A stretch of 64,000 nt of DNA, taken from the NCBI GenBank assembly GCA_965220935.1, contig OZ244857.1:372001-436000 (forward strand), in the 5' to 3' direction. Made by a program: the position numbers and the translations under genes. The stretch comes from Bin80 sp965220935 (lineage in GTDB: Bacteria; Bacteroidota; Rhodothermia; Rhodothermales; Bin80). Each line of letters opens with the position of its first letter. Within the stretch, counting starts at the first letter, position 1. The notes beneath the pieces are model-generated. The model was not told where the DNA came from, searched no databases, and saw nothing but the letters and a program-made list of their open reading frames with translations. Positions 46,222 through 54,317 of this stretch are shown one piece after another.

Positions 46222-47154
46222 ATGACGACTGATCGGCGAAAATTTTTACACACGGCGGCAACTGCCGCAGCAGGTCTCGCTATTGCTCCTGCGACAATGC
46301 CCCAGACTTCACAGGCTCAGCGCCCGAACCCCATCGGAGTTTCTACATACTCATTTTGGAGATTTAATGGCCCGAAAGAAAACTATCCTATTGAAACCTG
46401 CATTGATCAGGCATCAGCTATGGGATTTGATGGCTTGGAAATCCTTCATATGCAAATGGCTTCTGAGGAGCCTGATTATGTTCAAGGTCTCAAACGACGT
46501 GCCTTTGTAAATGGGTTGGATTTAATGGGATTCTCTACACATCAAGGATTTGTTTCTCCCGACGAGGATGAGCGTCAGCATAACATCAACGAAACCATTC
46601 GTCAGATTGAATTGTGCTATGAACTCGGAATTCCAACCATGCGTCTGAATACTGGAAGATGGGGCACATCAGAGTCATTTACAGCACTCATGGATAATCG
46701 AGGCATAGAACCTGCATTGGACGGATACAGTGACGAAGATGGGTTTGTGTGGGTGATTGATGCAATTGAACGCTTAATTCCCAAGGCTCGGCAGTGCGGA
46801 GTTCTTCTTGGCTTAGAGAATCATTGGGGGCTTGGGCGTACGCCCGAGGGTGTACTTAGGATTGTAGAGGCGATAGATTCACCATGGTTAAAAGTAACCC
46901 TTGATACGGGGAATTTCTTGGAAGATCCTTATGATAAGCTTGAAATGCTAGCGCCCCTCACCATTCTAATGCAAGCGAAAACCTACTATGGAGGAGGTAC
47001 ATGGTACACCTTAGACTTGGATTATCCTAGGATCGCAGAAATCATGAAAAGGCACAACTACATAGGATATGTCTCTTTGGAATTTGAAGGAAAGGAAAGC
47101 GAGCAAACTGCCATCCCTAAGAGCTTAGAACTTTTGAGAAGTGCATTCAGTTAA
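46222..47154 (+). CDS. Tat-exported sugar phosphate isomerase/epimerase-like protein
   Basis: A 310-aa TIM-barrel protein of the xylose-isomerase-like (AP endonuclease 2) family. It has a Tat leader (DRRKFLHTAATAAAGLAIAP) and the barrel then starts at IGVSTYSFWRFNG. Metal-binding segments are GFDGLEILHMQ, GLENHWGLG, VTLDTGNFLEDP and YVSLEFEGKES. These proteins often rearrange or dehydrate sugars in the periplasm of Bacteroidota and planctomycetes together with Gfo/Idh oxidoreductases. No such partner is adjacent here; only an epimerase relic lies upstream, which may be left from the same sugar locus. Confidence 0.85.
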   Translation: MTTDRRKFLHTAATAAAGLAIAPATMPQTSQAQRPNPIGVSTYSFWRFNGPKENYPIETCIDQASAMGFDGLEILHMQMASEEPDYVQGLKRRAFVNGLDLMGFSTHQGFVSPDEDERQHNINETIRQIELCYELGIPTMRLNTGRWGTSESFTALMDNRGIEPALDGYSDEDGFVWVIDAIERLIPKARQCGVLLGLENHWGLGRTPEGVLRIVEAIDSPWLKVTLDTGNFLEDPYDKLEMLAPLTILMQAKTYYGGGTWYTLDLDYPRIAEIMKRHNYIGYVSLEFEGKESEQTAIPKSLELLRSAFS

Positions 47155-47196
47155 GCTCAAATAGATTCTTTAGTTGAACCCGATATCTTCTGATTG

Positions 47197-47268
47197 CAGG
47201 TTAGTTGAAAAAAGCTCCAAATTATAAAGAAAAAAGTTTAGATCGCTAAATTATTTGAATAATATGGG
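47197..47268. repeat. 72-bp dispersed repeat, copy B
   Basis: It starts CAGGTTAGTTGAAAAAAGCT and ends GAATAATATGGG, matching copy A at 16228-16299. Nothing of an IS transposase is present here, so it is a solitary end fragment or a small non-autonomous element. It lies directly upstream of the group II intron-like segment. Confidence 0.7.
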
Positions 47269-47280
47269 AAATAAGCGATA

Positions 47281-47815
47281 TGAGCGCACCAAGATAACTC
47301 ACCGGGGTAGTGACGCTGGCACGTATGGAAGATCAGGAAAGTACCATACGGGAAACCCGATCAGTGCTTATGCACAAGGCAGCCGGAATCTCGTAAGGGA
47401 CAGGCTGAGTTGATAGCGTGGCGGAGTGGTCCGTAGTACCGAAGACGCGGAGAAATCTCATTAGGGGAAGGGACCGCAGATATGAAGTACAAAGGACACT
47501 GATATTAATGGCAAAGCCTACCAATTGGACGATGTCAGAGTGTTTGGAGTCTGCACATATATAAGCGAAGTAAGCGTCAAGAAGACATCATTGTTCAGGC
47601 TTAAAACAATACACGATATAGAAGTCAAGTGTTAACAGGAATGTGTATTGATGTTGTAGAAACATCAAGACAAGCATGATGTTCCGACGCGAACCGTATG
47701 ATCCATCTGGAGAGCGGAGTGGGGGAAAACCACACGCTCGGTTCAGAGAGCAGGGGGCGGAAACGACTTATGGGAGCCTGATTGAGAGCAAAGCGAAAGC
47801 GATTAAAATTCCACA
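47281..47815 (+). ncRNA. Group II intron-like remnant lacking its maturase
   Basis: The segment has the texture and order of a bacterial group II intron. A GC-rich structured 5' part contains GCGTGGCGGAGTGGTCCGTA then GTACCGAAGACGCGGAG, and GGGGAAGGGACCGCAG just before the place where intron reverse transcriptases begin. About 100 bp of AT-rich DNA stand where the 1.2-1.8 kb maturase should be. A 3' part from about 47680 has GAACCG (47691) pairing with CGGTTC (47739-47744) around a hairpin GAGCG...CGCTC, like domain V, then a domain VI-like region. The 5' end is not the usual GTGYG, so boundaries are uncertain. The reading is from memory of such introns, not a fold calculation. Confidence 0.5.
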
Positions 47816-48027
47816 GGCCCCTGAGCGCACCACGCCGCCCCTTGACTCTACCAATAGTTTTCAATCAACTTTTTTCGTATGTTAGCATTGAGCAATCATT
47901 GTATATTTTTCAGGGAGATTCTATCAATGTACGAAGATCTCCGAACAGATCATAATTGTGACACTTTGTCATATTTCATAGATTGGCCCAGTTTTTGACG
48001 CATACCTAACCAAATACATATCTAAAC
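47816..48027. promoter_or_regulatory. Upstream region of lon
   Basis: About 210 bp before the lon start. It begins with CTGAGCGCACCA, which repeats the first bases of the intron-like segment. The AT-rich part from 47880 presumably holds the lon promoter; no heat-shock element could be assigned with confidence. Confidence 0.3.
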
Positions 48028-50517
48028 ATGAACATGCAGTCACTACTATCTAAATCTGAAGACGAAATACCTGAGGATCCTGATAACGATACTTCTGATG
48101 AGGAAGAAGGTGGTTCCCTCAAGACAATTCTATCGGAACCAATTCCCGTGTTAGCTCTTCGCAACACGGTTCTCTTTCCAGGAGTAATTATGCCCATTAG
48201 TGTTGGGCGCGAGGCTTCCATCAAACTCGTACGAGATTCGTCAAAGCATAACAAGATACTCGGTGTTGTCTCGCAACGGGATCAGAAATCTGATAGCCCT
48301 CAACCAGATGATCTTTATGAAGTAGGAACCGTGGCAAGGATTATGAAGATGCTTACGATGCCAGATGGCTCTAAAAGCATCATTATTCAGGGTATTGAGC
48401 GATTCAAAGTCAAAGAATTCACGCAGACAGAGCCCTACTTCAAAGCACTCGCAGACATTCTGGATGAAACTGAAGAATTTGAGAACGATGTTGAAGAACG
48501 TGCGCTCTTGCTTACCATCAAGGAATCATCCATTGAGATTGTCAACCTCTCTCCAAATGTGTCCAGCGATGCGATTGAGGCCGTTGAAAACATTGAATCA
48601 CTCGCGTATTTGATCTATTTTATCGCATCCAATCTGCAGGTTGCAGTGACAGATAAACAAGATCTACTGGAGACGTCAGATGTCAGTGAGCGGGCCCGCC
48701 TGTTAATCAAATATCTAAATAAAGAGCTTGAAGTTCTTAAACTTTCAGATGATCTTCGGACCCGTATGAAGACCGATGTGAATCAACAGCAGCGAGAATT
48801 TCTCCTCAGACAACAGATGAAAGTGATTCAGGACGAGTTAGGTGAGGGAACTGAATCCAATGATCACGACGCATTACGAGATCGGGCCAAAGAAAAGAAG
48901 ATGCCCGAGCATGTAATGAAGGTGTTTGAAAAGGAGATGAAAAAGCTTGACCGCACCAATTCTGCATTACCCGATTATGCAGTTACGCGCAATTATGTTG
49001 ACTGGATTCTTGACTTGCCTTGGACTGAATTCACCGATGATCAACTTGACATATCCAATGCCGAGGTTGTCCTTGACGAAGATCATCATGGGCTTGAAAA
49101 GGTTAAGCAACGCATTCTTGAATACTTGGCCGTTCTCAAGCTCAAAGGCGACATGAAAGCCCCAATATTATGTTTCTATGGGCCACCAGGAGTCGGTAAA
49201 ACGAGCCTTGGAAAAAGTATTGCGCGAGCAATTGGTCGAGAGTTTGTCAGAATGAGTTTGGGGGGAGTTCACGACGAGGCAGAAATTCGTGGACATAGAA
49301 GAACCTACATCGGTGCGCTACCCGGCCGCATTCTTCAAGGGCTCAAAAAAGCTGGATCTGCCAACCCAGTCTTCATGCTGGATGAAATTGATAAGGTCGG
49401 AGACCGCCACCGTGGAGATCCATCCAGCGCACTTCTTGAGGTTTTAGATCCAGAGCAGAATAATGCCTTTAATGATCATTACATTGAACTTGATTATGAT
49501 CTGTCCAAAGTGTTATTTATTGCAACGGCTAACTCACTGCATACGATTCCTGCCCCTCTGCGTGATCGTATGGAAGTCATCAATATTACGGGTTATACCC
49601 AAGAAGAGAAACTTGCAATTGCTCAGGGCTATCTCGTTCCTCGGCAGATTGAACGTAATGGGCTTAATGAAAAGCAGTTTTCCATTGATGATCCAGCACT
49701 GAATTATATCATTGATGCATATACCCGCGAGTCTGGAGTCCGAAACCTTGAACGCACCATCGGAAGTGTCATTCGAGGGGTCGCTAAAAAAATAGCGACT
49801 AATGAGGTTAAATCTTTGGACATACAAAAAGATGATATTGAAGACTATCTCGGAGCACGACAATTTTTTAACGAAGTTGCTGAACGGACTGAAGTACCTG
49901 GGGTCGCCACTGGACTCGCGTGGACACCCACTGGAGGAGAAATTCTGTTCGTTGAGGCATCGGTATCTAAGGGAAGTGGAAAACTCATCCTTACTGGAAA
50001 CCTCGGCGATGTAATGAAAGAGTCAGCTAAAGCTGCACTGAGCTATGTGAGAGCTCAAGCCGATAAACTGGAAATTCCTGAGAGCGCATTCAAATATTAT
50101 GATATCCATGTTCATGTCCCTGCCGGAGCTGTATCAAAAGATGGTCCGAGTGCAGGAGTTGCACTGCTCTCTGCACTAGTTTCCATCTATTCTCAGAGGA
50201 AGATACGTCACAATCTTGCCATGACTGGTGAGATCACACTGCGCGGACTTGTTTTACCCGTTGGGGGAATTAAGGAAAAAGTTCTGGCTGCCAAACGAGC
50301 GGGAATCAAACATGTTCTACTTCCCGAAAAAAATGAAAAAGATATCAAGGATATCAAATCAAATATGTTGGAAGGAATAGATATCAGCTATGTACGCAGA
50401 ATGGGTCAGGTCTTAGACATCACCCTCACAGAGCAGCCTGTTCAAAATCCAACAGAATTGTTCACTGTGCCAGTTCCTACTAACGGTGTGACCAAAGATG
50501 CCGCTTCAACGGCTTAG
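48028..50517 (+). CDS. lon: ATP-dependent protease Lon
   Basis: An 829-aa LonA. The N-terminal LAN domain starts IPVLALRNTVLFPGVIMPI after an acidic extension of about 45 residues. The AAA+ module has the Walker A GPPGVGKTSLGKS and Walker B PVFMLDEIDKVG. The protease domain has Ser708 in DGPSAGVALL and Lys751 in GGIKEKVLAA, the catalytic dyad with its normal spacing of 43 residues. It degrades misfolded and regulatory proteins in the cytoplasm. The last four bases overlap the end of a convergent 78-codon frame. Confidence 0.98.
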   Translation: MNMQSLLSKSEDEIPEDPDNDTSDEEEGGSLKTILSEPIPVLALRNTVLFPGVIMPISVGREASIKLVRDSSKHNKILGVVSQRDQKSDSPQPDDLYEVGTVARIMKMLTMPDGSKSIIIQGIERFKVKEFTQTEPYFKALADILDETEEFENDVEERALLLTIKESSIEIVNLSPNVSSDAIEAVENIESLAYLIYFIASNLQVAVTDKQDLLETSDVSERARLLIKYLNKELEVLKLSDDLRTRMKTDVNQQQREFLLRQQMKVIQDELGEGTESNDHDALRDRAKEKKMPEHVMKVFEKEMKKLDRTNSALPDYAVTRNYVDWILDLPWTEFTDDQLDISNAEVVLDEDHHGLEKVKQRILEYLAVLKLKGDMKAPILCFYGPPGVGKTSLGKSIARAIGREFVRMSLGGVHDEAEIRGHRRTYIGALPGRILQGLKKAGSANPVFMLDEIDKVGDRHRGDPSSALLEVLDPEQNNAFNDHYIELDYDLSKVLFIATANSLHTIPAPLRDRMEVINITGYTQEEKLAIAQGYLVPRQIERNGLNEKQFSIDDPALNYIIDAYTRESGVRNLERTIGSVIRGVAKKIATNEVKSLDIQKDDIEDYLGARQFFNEVAERTEVPGVATGLAWTPTGGEILFVEASVSKGSGKLILTGNLGDVMKESAKAALSYVRAQADKLEIPESAFKYYDIHVHVPAGAVSKDGPSAGVALLSALVSIYSQRKIRHNLAMTGEITLRGLVLPVGGIKEKVLAAKRAGIKHVLLPEKNEKDIKDIKSNMLEGIDISYVRRMGQVLDITLTEQPVQNPTELFTVPVPTNGVTKDAASTA

Positions 50518-50750
50518 GGCGCTTGATCCTCAGAAGAATCTTCATCGGGCTTCTGAGCGTTTGATTCTTCGGAACTAACAAACTGAGTAAATTCTTCGGT
50601 GACTCTATCGGCAACCGTAGTGAGTGCCTCTACAACTGTGTTGACCGATTGTGTCACAATAAAGATTGCCTTTTGATCAAGATCAAGTTGATTGAAGGCC
50701 TCTTTAACTTTTGAGAAAAGATCAGTGTTGGTATCTTTTGAGTTATCCAT
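50514..50750 (-). CDS. Small acidic protein of unknown function
   Basis: A 78-aa frame reading MDNSKDTNTDLFSKVKEAFN, then a helical core (QKAIFIVTQSVNTVVEALTT) and an acidic tail rich in Ser, Glu and Asp. It ends inside the lon stop region (4-bp convergent overlap). Composition and helix pattern look like a real soluble protein, but I recognise no family. Confidence 0.5.
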   Translation of the reverse strand: MDNSKDTNTDLFSKVKEAFNQLDLDQKAIFIVTQSVNTVVEALTTVADRVTEEFTQFVSSEESNAQKPDEDSSEDQAP

Positions 50751-50818
50751 TTTAAGAAGTTAATAAATTGGGTTAACGATCATGATGGCGTGGATGTTTC
50801 AAAAATTACTCATCATAG

Positions 50819-51754
50819 ATGCCTAAGGGGGCTGTCATCAGGTCTGCAGGAAGATGGATAGATGTCCAGGTAGGATCCACAGTGATTCGATCCCGAATTC
50901 GAGGGCGGATGCGGATGATTCACGGAGACGAAACTCAGCCTGTCGCCATCGGAGATTATGTCACATTAGAAATTCTTGATGATGACACTGGATTGATTAA
51001 CAAGGTCCATCAAAGACAAAATTGCTTGAATCGGCGTGCAGCGGGGCGTAAAGTAGGCAAGAGGCAAACCATCGTGGCCAATGTGGACCAGATTTGGATT
51101 GTCCAAGCTACATGTCAGCCAAACATGAATGTAGGGCTGATTGACCGGTTGCTGGTTGCTTGTGAAGCCCAAAATATTCCTGGCGGAATCGTGATCAATA
51201 AAACCGATCTTGCCTCAGCTGATTTGATGAAGACAATTGATGGCTTTGCTCATCACTATCGCCGACTAAGATACCCTGTACTCTTAACCAGTATTGAACA
51301 AGCAGATACGATTGATCAACTCCGGAATGCTCTAAAAGATAAGTTCAGTATCCTTATTGGACCGTCGGGGGTTGGAAAATCGTCAATCCTAAATGTACTT
51401 GATCCAGATATCAATATTCCAGTTGAAAAGATCAGCAAAAAAACGAATAAGGGATGCCATACCACCGCGCATGCTAGGCTTTATCCCCTCACTAATGGGG
51501 GGAGCGTGGCAGACACACCTGGGATACGTGAATTCGGTCTACTGGATATTGAACCCTGGGAGTTAGCCCATTTTTTTCCTGATATTAAGCCGCATCTACA
51601 TAAATGCTATTACTCGGCATGTACGCATGACCATGAGCCGCACTGTGGTGTCAAGGATGCCTGGGAGAAAGGGGAAATCACGGCCGCTCGCTATGATAGC
51701 TACCGCAATATCTTGTATTCACTCCATCTGGGCGATTTTGATACAGGGCGGTGA
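50819..51754 (+). CDS. rsgA: Ribosome small-subunit GTPase RsgA
   Basis: A 311-aa circularly permuted GTPase that helps 30S maturation. It has an N-terminal OB fold (about residues 8-75), then G4 INKTDLAS, G5-like LLTSIEQ, G1 GPSGVGKSSILN and G3 DTPGIREFG in the permuted order. The C-terminal zinc knuckle is CYYSACTHDHEPHCGVKDAW, with Cys, Cys, His, Cys in place. Normal length and all motifs intact. Confidence 0.95.
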   Translation: MPKGAVIRSAGRWIDVQVGSTVIRSRIRGRMRMIHGDETQPVAIGDYVTLEILDDDTGLINKVHQRQNCLNRRAAGRKVGKRQTIVANVDQIWIVQATCQPNMNVGLIDRLLVACEAQNIPGGIVINKTDLASADLMKTIDGFAHHYRRLRYPVLLTSIEQADTIDQLRNALKDKFSILIGPSGVGKSSILNVLDPDINIPVEKISKKTNKGCHTTAHARLYPLTNGGSVADTPGIREFGLLDIEPWELAHFFPDIKPHLHKCYYSACTHDHEPHCGVKDAWEKGEITAARYDSYRNILYSLHLGDFDTGR

Positions 51755-51781
51755 TTTTCATTTCAATGAGGATCATTGTGT

Positions 51782-54172
51782 TCAGCTCTTTTTTCGGCCA
51801 CCACGGCGTTTTTGAGGTTTTGATGCTTTCGCATTCAACAGTTTAATCGCTTCCTCTAAGGTTACATCGCCGACCTCCTTATCTTTTCTAACCGAGGCAT
51901 TCACTTTTCCACGCTTAACAAATGGTCCGTATGGACCTTTATCAAACAGTACGCGCTCGCCTGTTTGAGAGTCAGTGCCCAATTCAACTGGAAAGCGCAG
52001 TAGATCCAGCGCAAATTCAAGTGTTACTTCGCTGAGATCAATCCCCTTTTTGAGTGATTTTCTGATGGGTTTTTCACCAGATTCTTCTGGATGAGTGACC
52101 TCAATGTAGGGGCCATAGTTGCCTTGTTTCAATACGATAGGCATGCGAGTATCTGGATGTAGACCTAATTCTTTGGGGGGCGTTTTTGCCTGAGTGAGTA
52201 GAGAAATAAGTTTTTCATCATCAACATCGGCTGGAAGCCAGTCATCTGGTAGACTACCAGTTAACTTCTGCCCGTTTACAGTCGCCTCTACATAAGGACC
52301 ATAGCGCCCAACCCGAACAATGCAGTGCGTCCATTTTGGAGAATCAATCGTAGATAGTTTTCGAGCATCAGCCTCTTCCAGGGCGATGTCCACACGCTTT
52401 TGAAGTCCTTTGTCTCCTTGGTCAACAGAATGCAAAAATTCCTGTCCTTTGACTTTTCCGAGAGAAATCTCGTCTAGCTTTTTCTCCATCTGAGCTGTAA
52501 ACCCAGTGTCAACTAATGAATCAAATCGTTCTTGCATGACTGCATTCGTTGCGAACGCACGAAAGGATGGCGCTAGGGCTGTCCCAGACTTTATTGCGCT
52601 CCCCCGGTCCAGAATCGTGCTAATTATGGTTGCATAGGTACTAGGACGACCTATTCCGTCCTGCTCAAGTTGTTTGATCAGAGATGCTTCAGTAAATCGG
52701 GCTGGGGCTTTAGTTTCGTGAGATTTTGATTCTAGATTCAGACAATCTAACGATTGACCCGTTTTCAGCTCGGGCAGGTATTTTTCGGCGCTCTGCTTTT
52801 TATTGTCGTCACTCCCCTCTACATAGACCAGAAGAAACCCAGCAAACAATACACGTCGCCCCGATGAGCGAAAATGCGCCACAGAACCATCTGGAAGTGT
52901 TGCATGAGATATCGCTTGTATGTCCTCTAGTTTTGCACTAGCCATTTGACTTGCGACCGTGCGTTTCCATATCAAGTCATACAGTTTTTTTTCATCGCCC
53001 GAAAGTTTAAGTTGAGTTCCAGTTTTCATTTCCTGTCCAGCGGGGCGTATGGCCTCGTGAGCTTCTTGTGCATTGGCCACCTTGCTTTTGTACTGTCGGA
53101 TGTTTTTGCTGAGGTTCTCTTGCCCATAGGTATGCAGAATGGCTTCACGAGTCGCGGTTAGGGCTTCTTGGGAAAGCATGACGGAGTCCGTACGCATATA
53201 AGTGATATACCCTTGTTCATAAAGTTTCTGAGCGACCATCATTGTTTTCTTAGCACCCCATCGAAATTTACGGCTACCTTCCTGCTGTAATGAAGAAGTA
53301 ATAAATGGTGCTGCAGGATGACGAGTCCGTTGTTTAGACGTGACGCTTGCAATGTGCCAGTCAGCAGTAGGCAGGCGTTGGACCAGATTTTCCGCCTCTT
53401 GCTCTCCAAGTAGAAGGATACCAGATCTGTTCGGTGACTCTTTAAGGCGCCCCGTATGGTCGTCAAAATCTCGTCCAGTTGCGAGGCGCTGCTGATCAAG
53501 ATGGGTCATGACGGCAGAAAATTCGGATGTATCGGCTTTTAAGATCGCCTCAATATCCCAATACTGGGCAGGTACGAATTCCATACGTTTCTTTTCCTGC
53601 TGAACCAACAGTCGGACGGCGACGCTCTGAACCCGCCCTGCACTGGTACCTTTACCAATTTTTTTCCATAACACAGGTGAAATCTTATATCCAACCAAGC
53701 GATCAAGAATCCGTCGAGATTCTTGGGCTGCAACCAAGTTTTGGTTGATCTCACGGGTGTTGTTGAGCGCAGTTTGTATCGCATTTTTAGTAATTTCATG
53801 GAACACCATCCGCCGAACAGGGACTGTTGGCTTCAGGACTTGGATTAAATGCCAGCCAATGGCTTCTCCTTCCCTGTCTTCATCTGTTGCAATCAACAGC
53901 TGCGTTGCCTTTGATAGGGCAGACTTGAGTTCTTTGACGACTTTTCGCTTATCAGGAGGGATAATATATAAGGGCCTATACTGATCGTTTTCAATCCGCA
54001 CAGCCAGTGTGCTCCATGACTCCTTCTTATATTTTGCGGGAACTTCCCGCGCATTTTTGGGCAAATCGCGGACATGTCCAAAGCTGGCCATGACCTTATA
54101 CTGGGAGGTAGGCAAGAAACGGCTGATCGTTTTGGCCTTTGTGGGAGATTCAACAATAACTAATGTGGACAT
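51782..54172 (-). CDS. topA: DNA topoisomerase I
   Basis: A 796-aa type IA topoisomerase that relaxes negative supercoils. The Toprim domain starts LVIVESPTKAKTISRFL and contains ATDEDREGEAIGWHL. The active-site Tyr325 is in GYITYMRTDSVMLS, and GIGRPSTYATIISTI marks domain II. The C-terminal 200 residues hold three topoisomerase C-terminal repeats (GRYGPYVEATVNGQK, GNYGPYIEVTHPEES, GPYGPFVKRGKVNAS) instead of Cys-type zinc ribbons, followed by a lysine-rich end (KRRGGRKKS). Its 3' end faces rsgA. Confidence 0.97.
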   Translation of the reverse strand: MSTLVIVESPTKAKTISRFLPTSQYKVMASFGHVRDLPKNAREVPAKYKKESWSTLAVRIENDQYRPLYIIPPDKRKVVKELKSALSKATQLLIATDEDREGEAIGWHLIQVLKPTVPVRRMVFHEITKNAIQTALNNTREINQNLVAAQESRRILDRLVGYKISPVLWKKIGKGTSAGRVQSVAVRLLVQQEKKRMEFVPAQYWDIEAILKADTSEFSAVMTHLDQQRLATGRDFDDHTGRLKESPNRSGILLLGEQEAENLVQRLPTADWHIASVTSKQRTRHPAAPFITSSLQQEGSRKFRWGAKKTMMVAQKLYEQGYITYMRTDSVMLSQEALTATREAILHTYGQENLSKNIRQYKSKVANAQEAHEAIRPAGQEMKTGTQLKLSGDEKKLYDLIWKRTVASQMASAKLEDIQAISHATLPDGSVAHFRSSGRRVLFAGFLLVYVEGSDDNKKQSAEKYLPELKTGQSLDCLNLESKSHETKAPARFTEASLIKQLEQDGIGRPSTYATIISTILDRGSAIKSGTALAPSFRAFATNAVMQERFDSLVDTGFTAQMEKKLDEISLGKVKGQEFLHSVDQGDKGLQKRVDIALEEADARKLSTIDSPKWTHCIVRVGRYGPYVEATVNGQKLTGSLPDDWLPADVDDEKLISLLTQAKTPPKELGLHPDTRMPIVLKQGNYGPYIEVTHPEESGEKPIRKSLKKGIDLSEVTLEFALDLLRFPVELGTDSQTGERVLFDKGPYGPFVKRGKVNASVRKDKEVGDVTLEEAIKLLNAKASKPQKRRGGRKKS

Positions 54173-54317
54173 GAAAATAATTTAATTTTGCGTGTTCACG
54201 CGTAAGTGGATTCAACGTTCCGTTGATTAAATTGTATCATTATGCTCTAAAAAAAGAATTTTTGAAGTAATTTTACCCTTTCGCAATCCTAATGATGTTA
54301 AACTACTAAATAACTAT

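Noticed and set aside
47625..47885. Short open frames on both strands in the intron-like segment
   Set aside because: The segment has a structured-RNA appearance and the translations look like chance.
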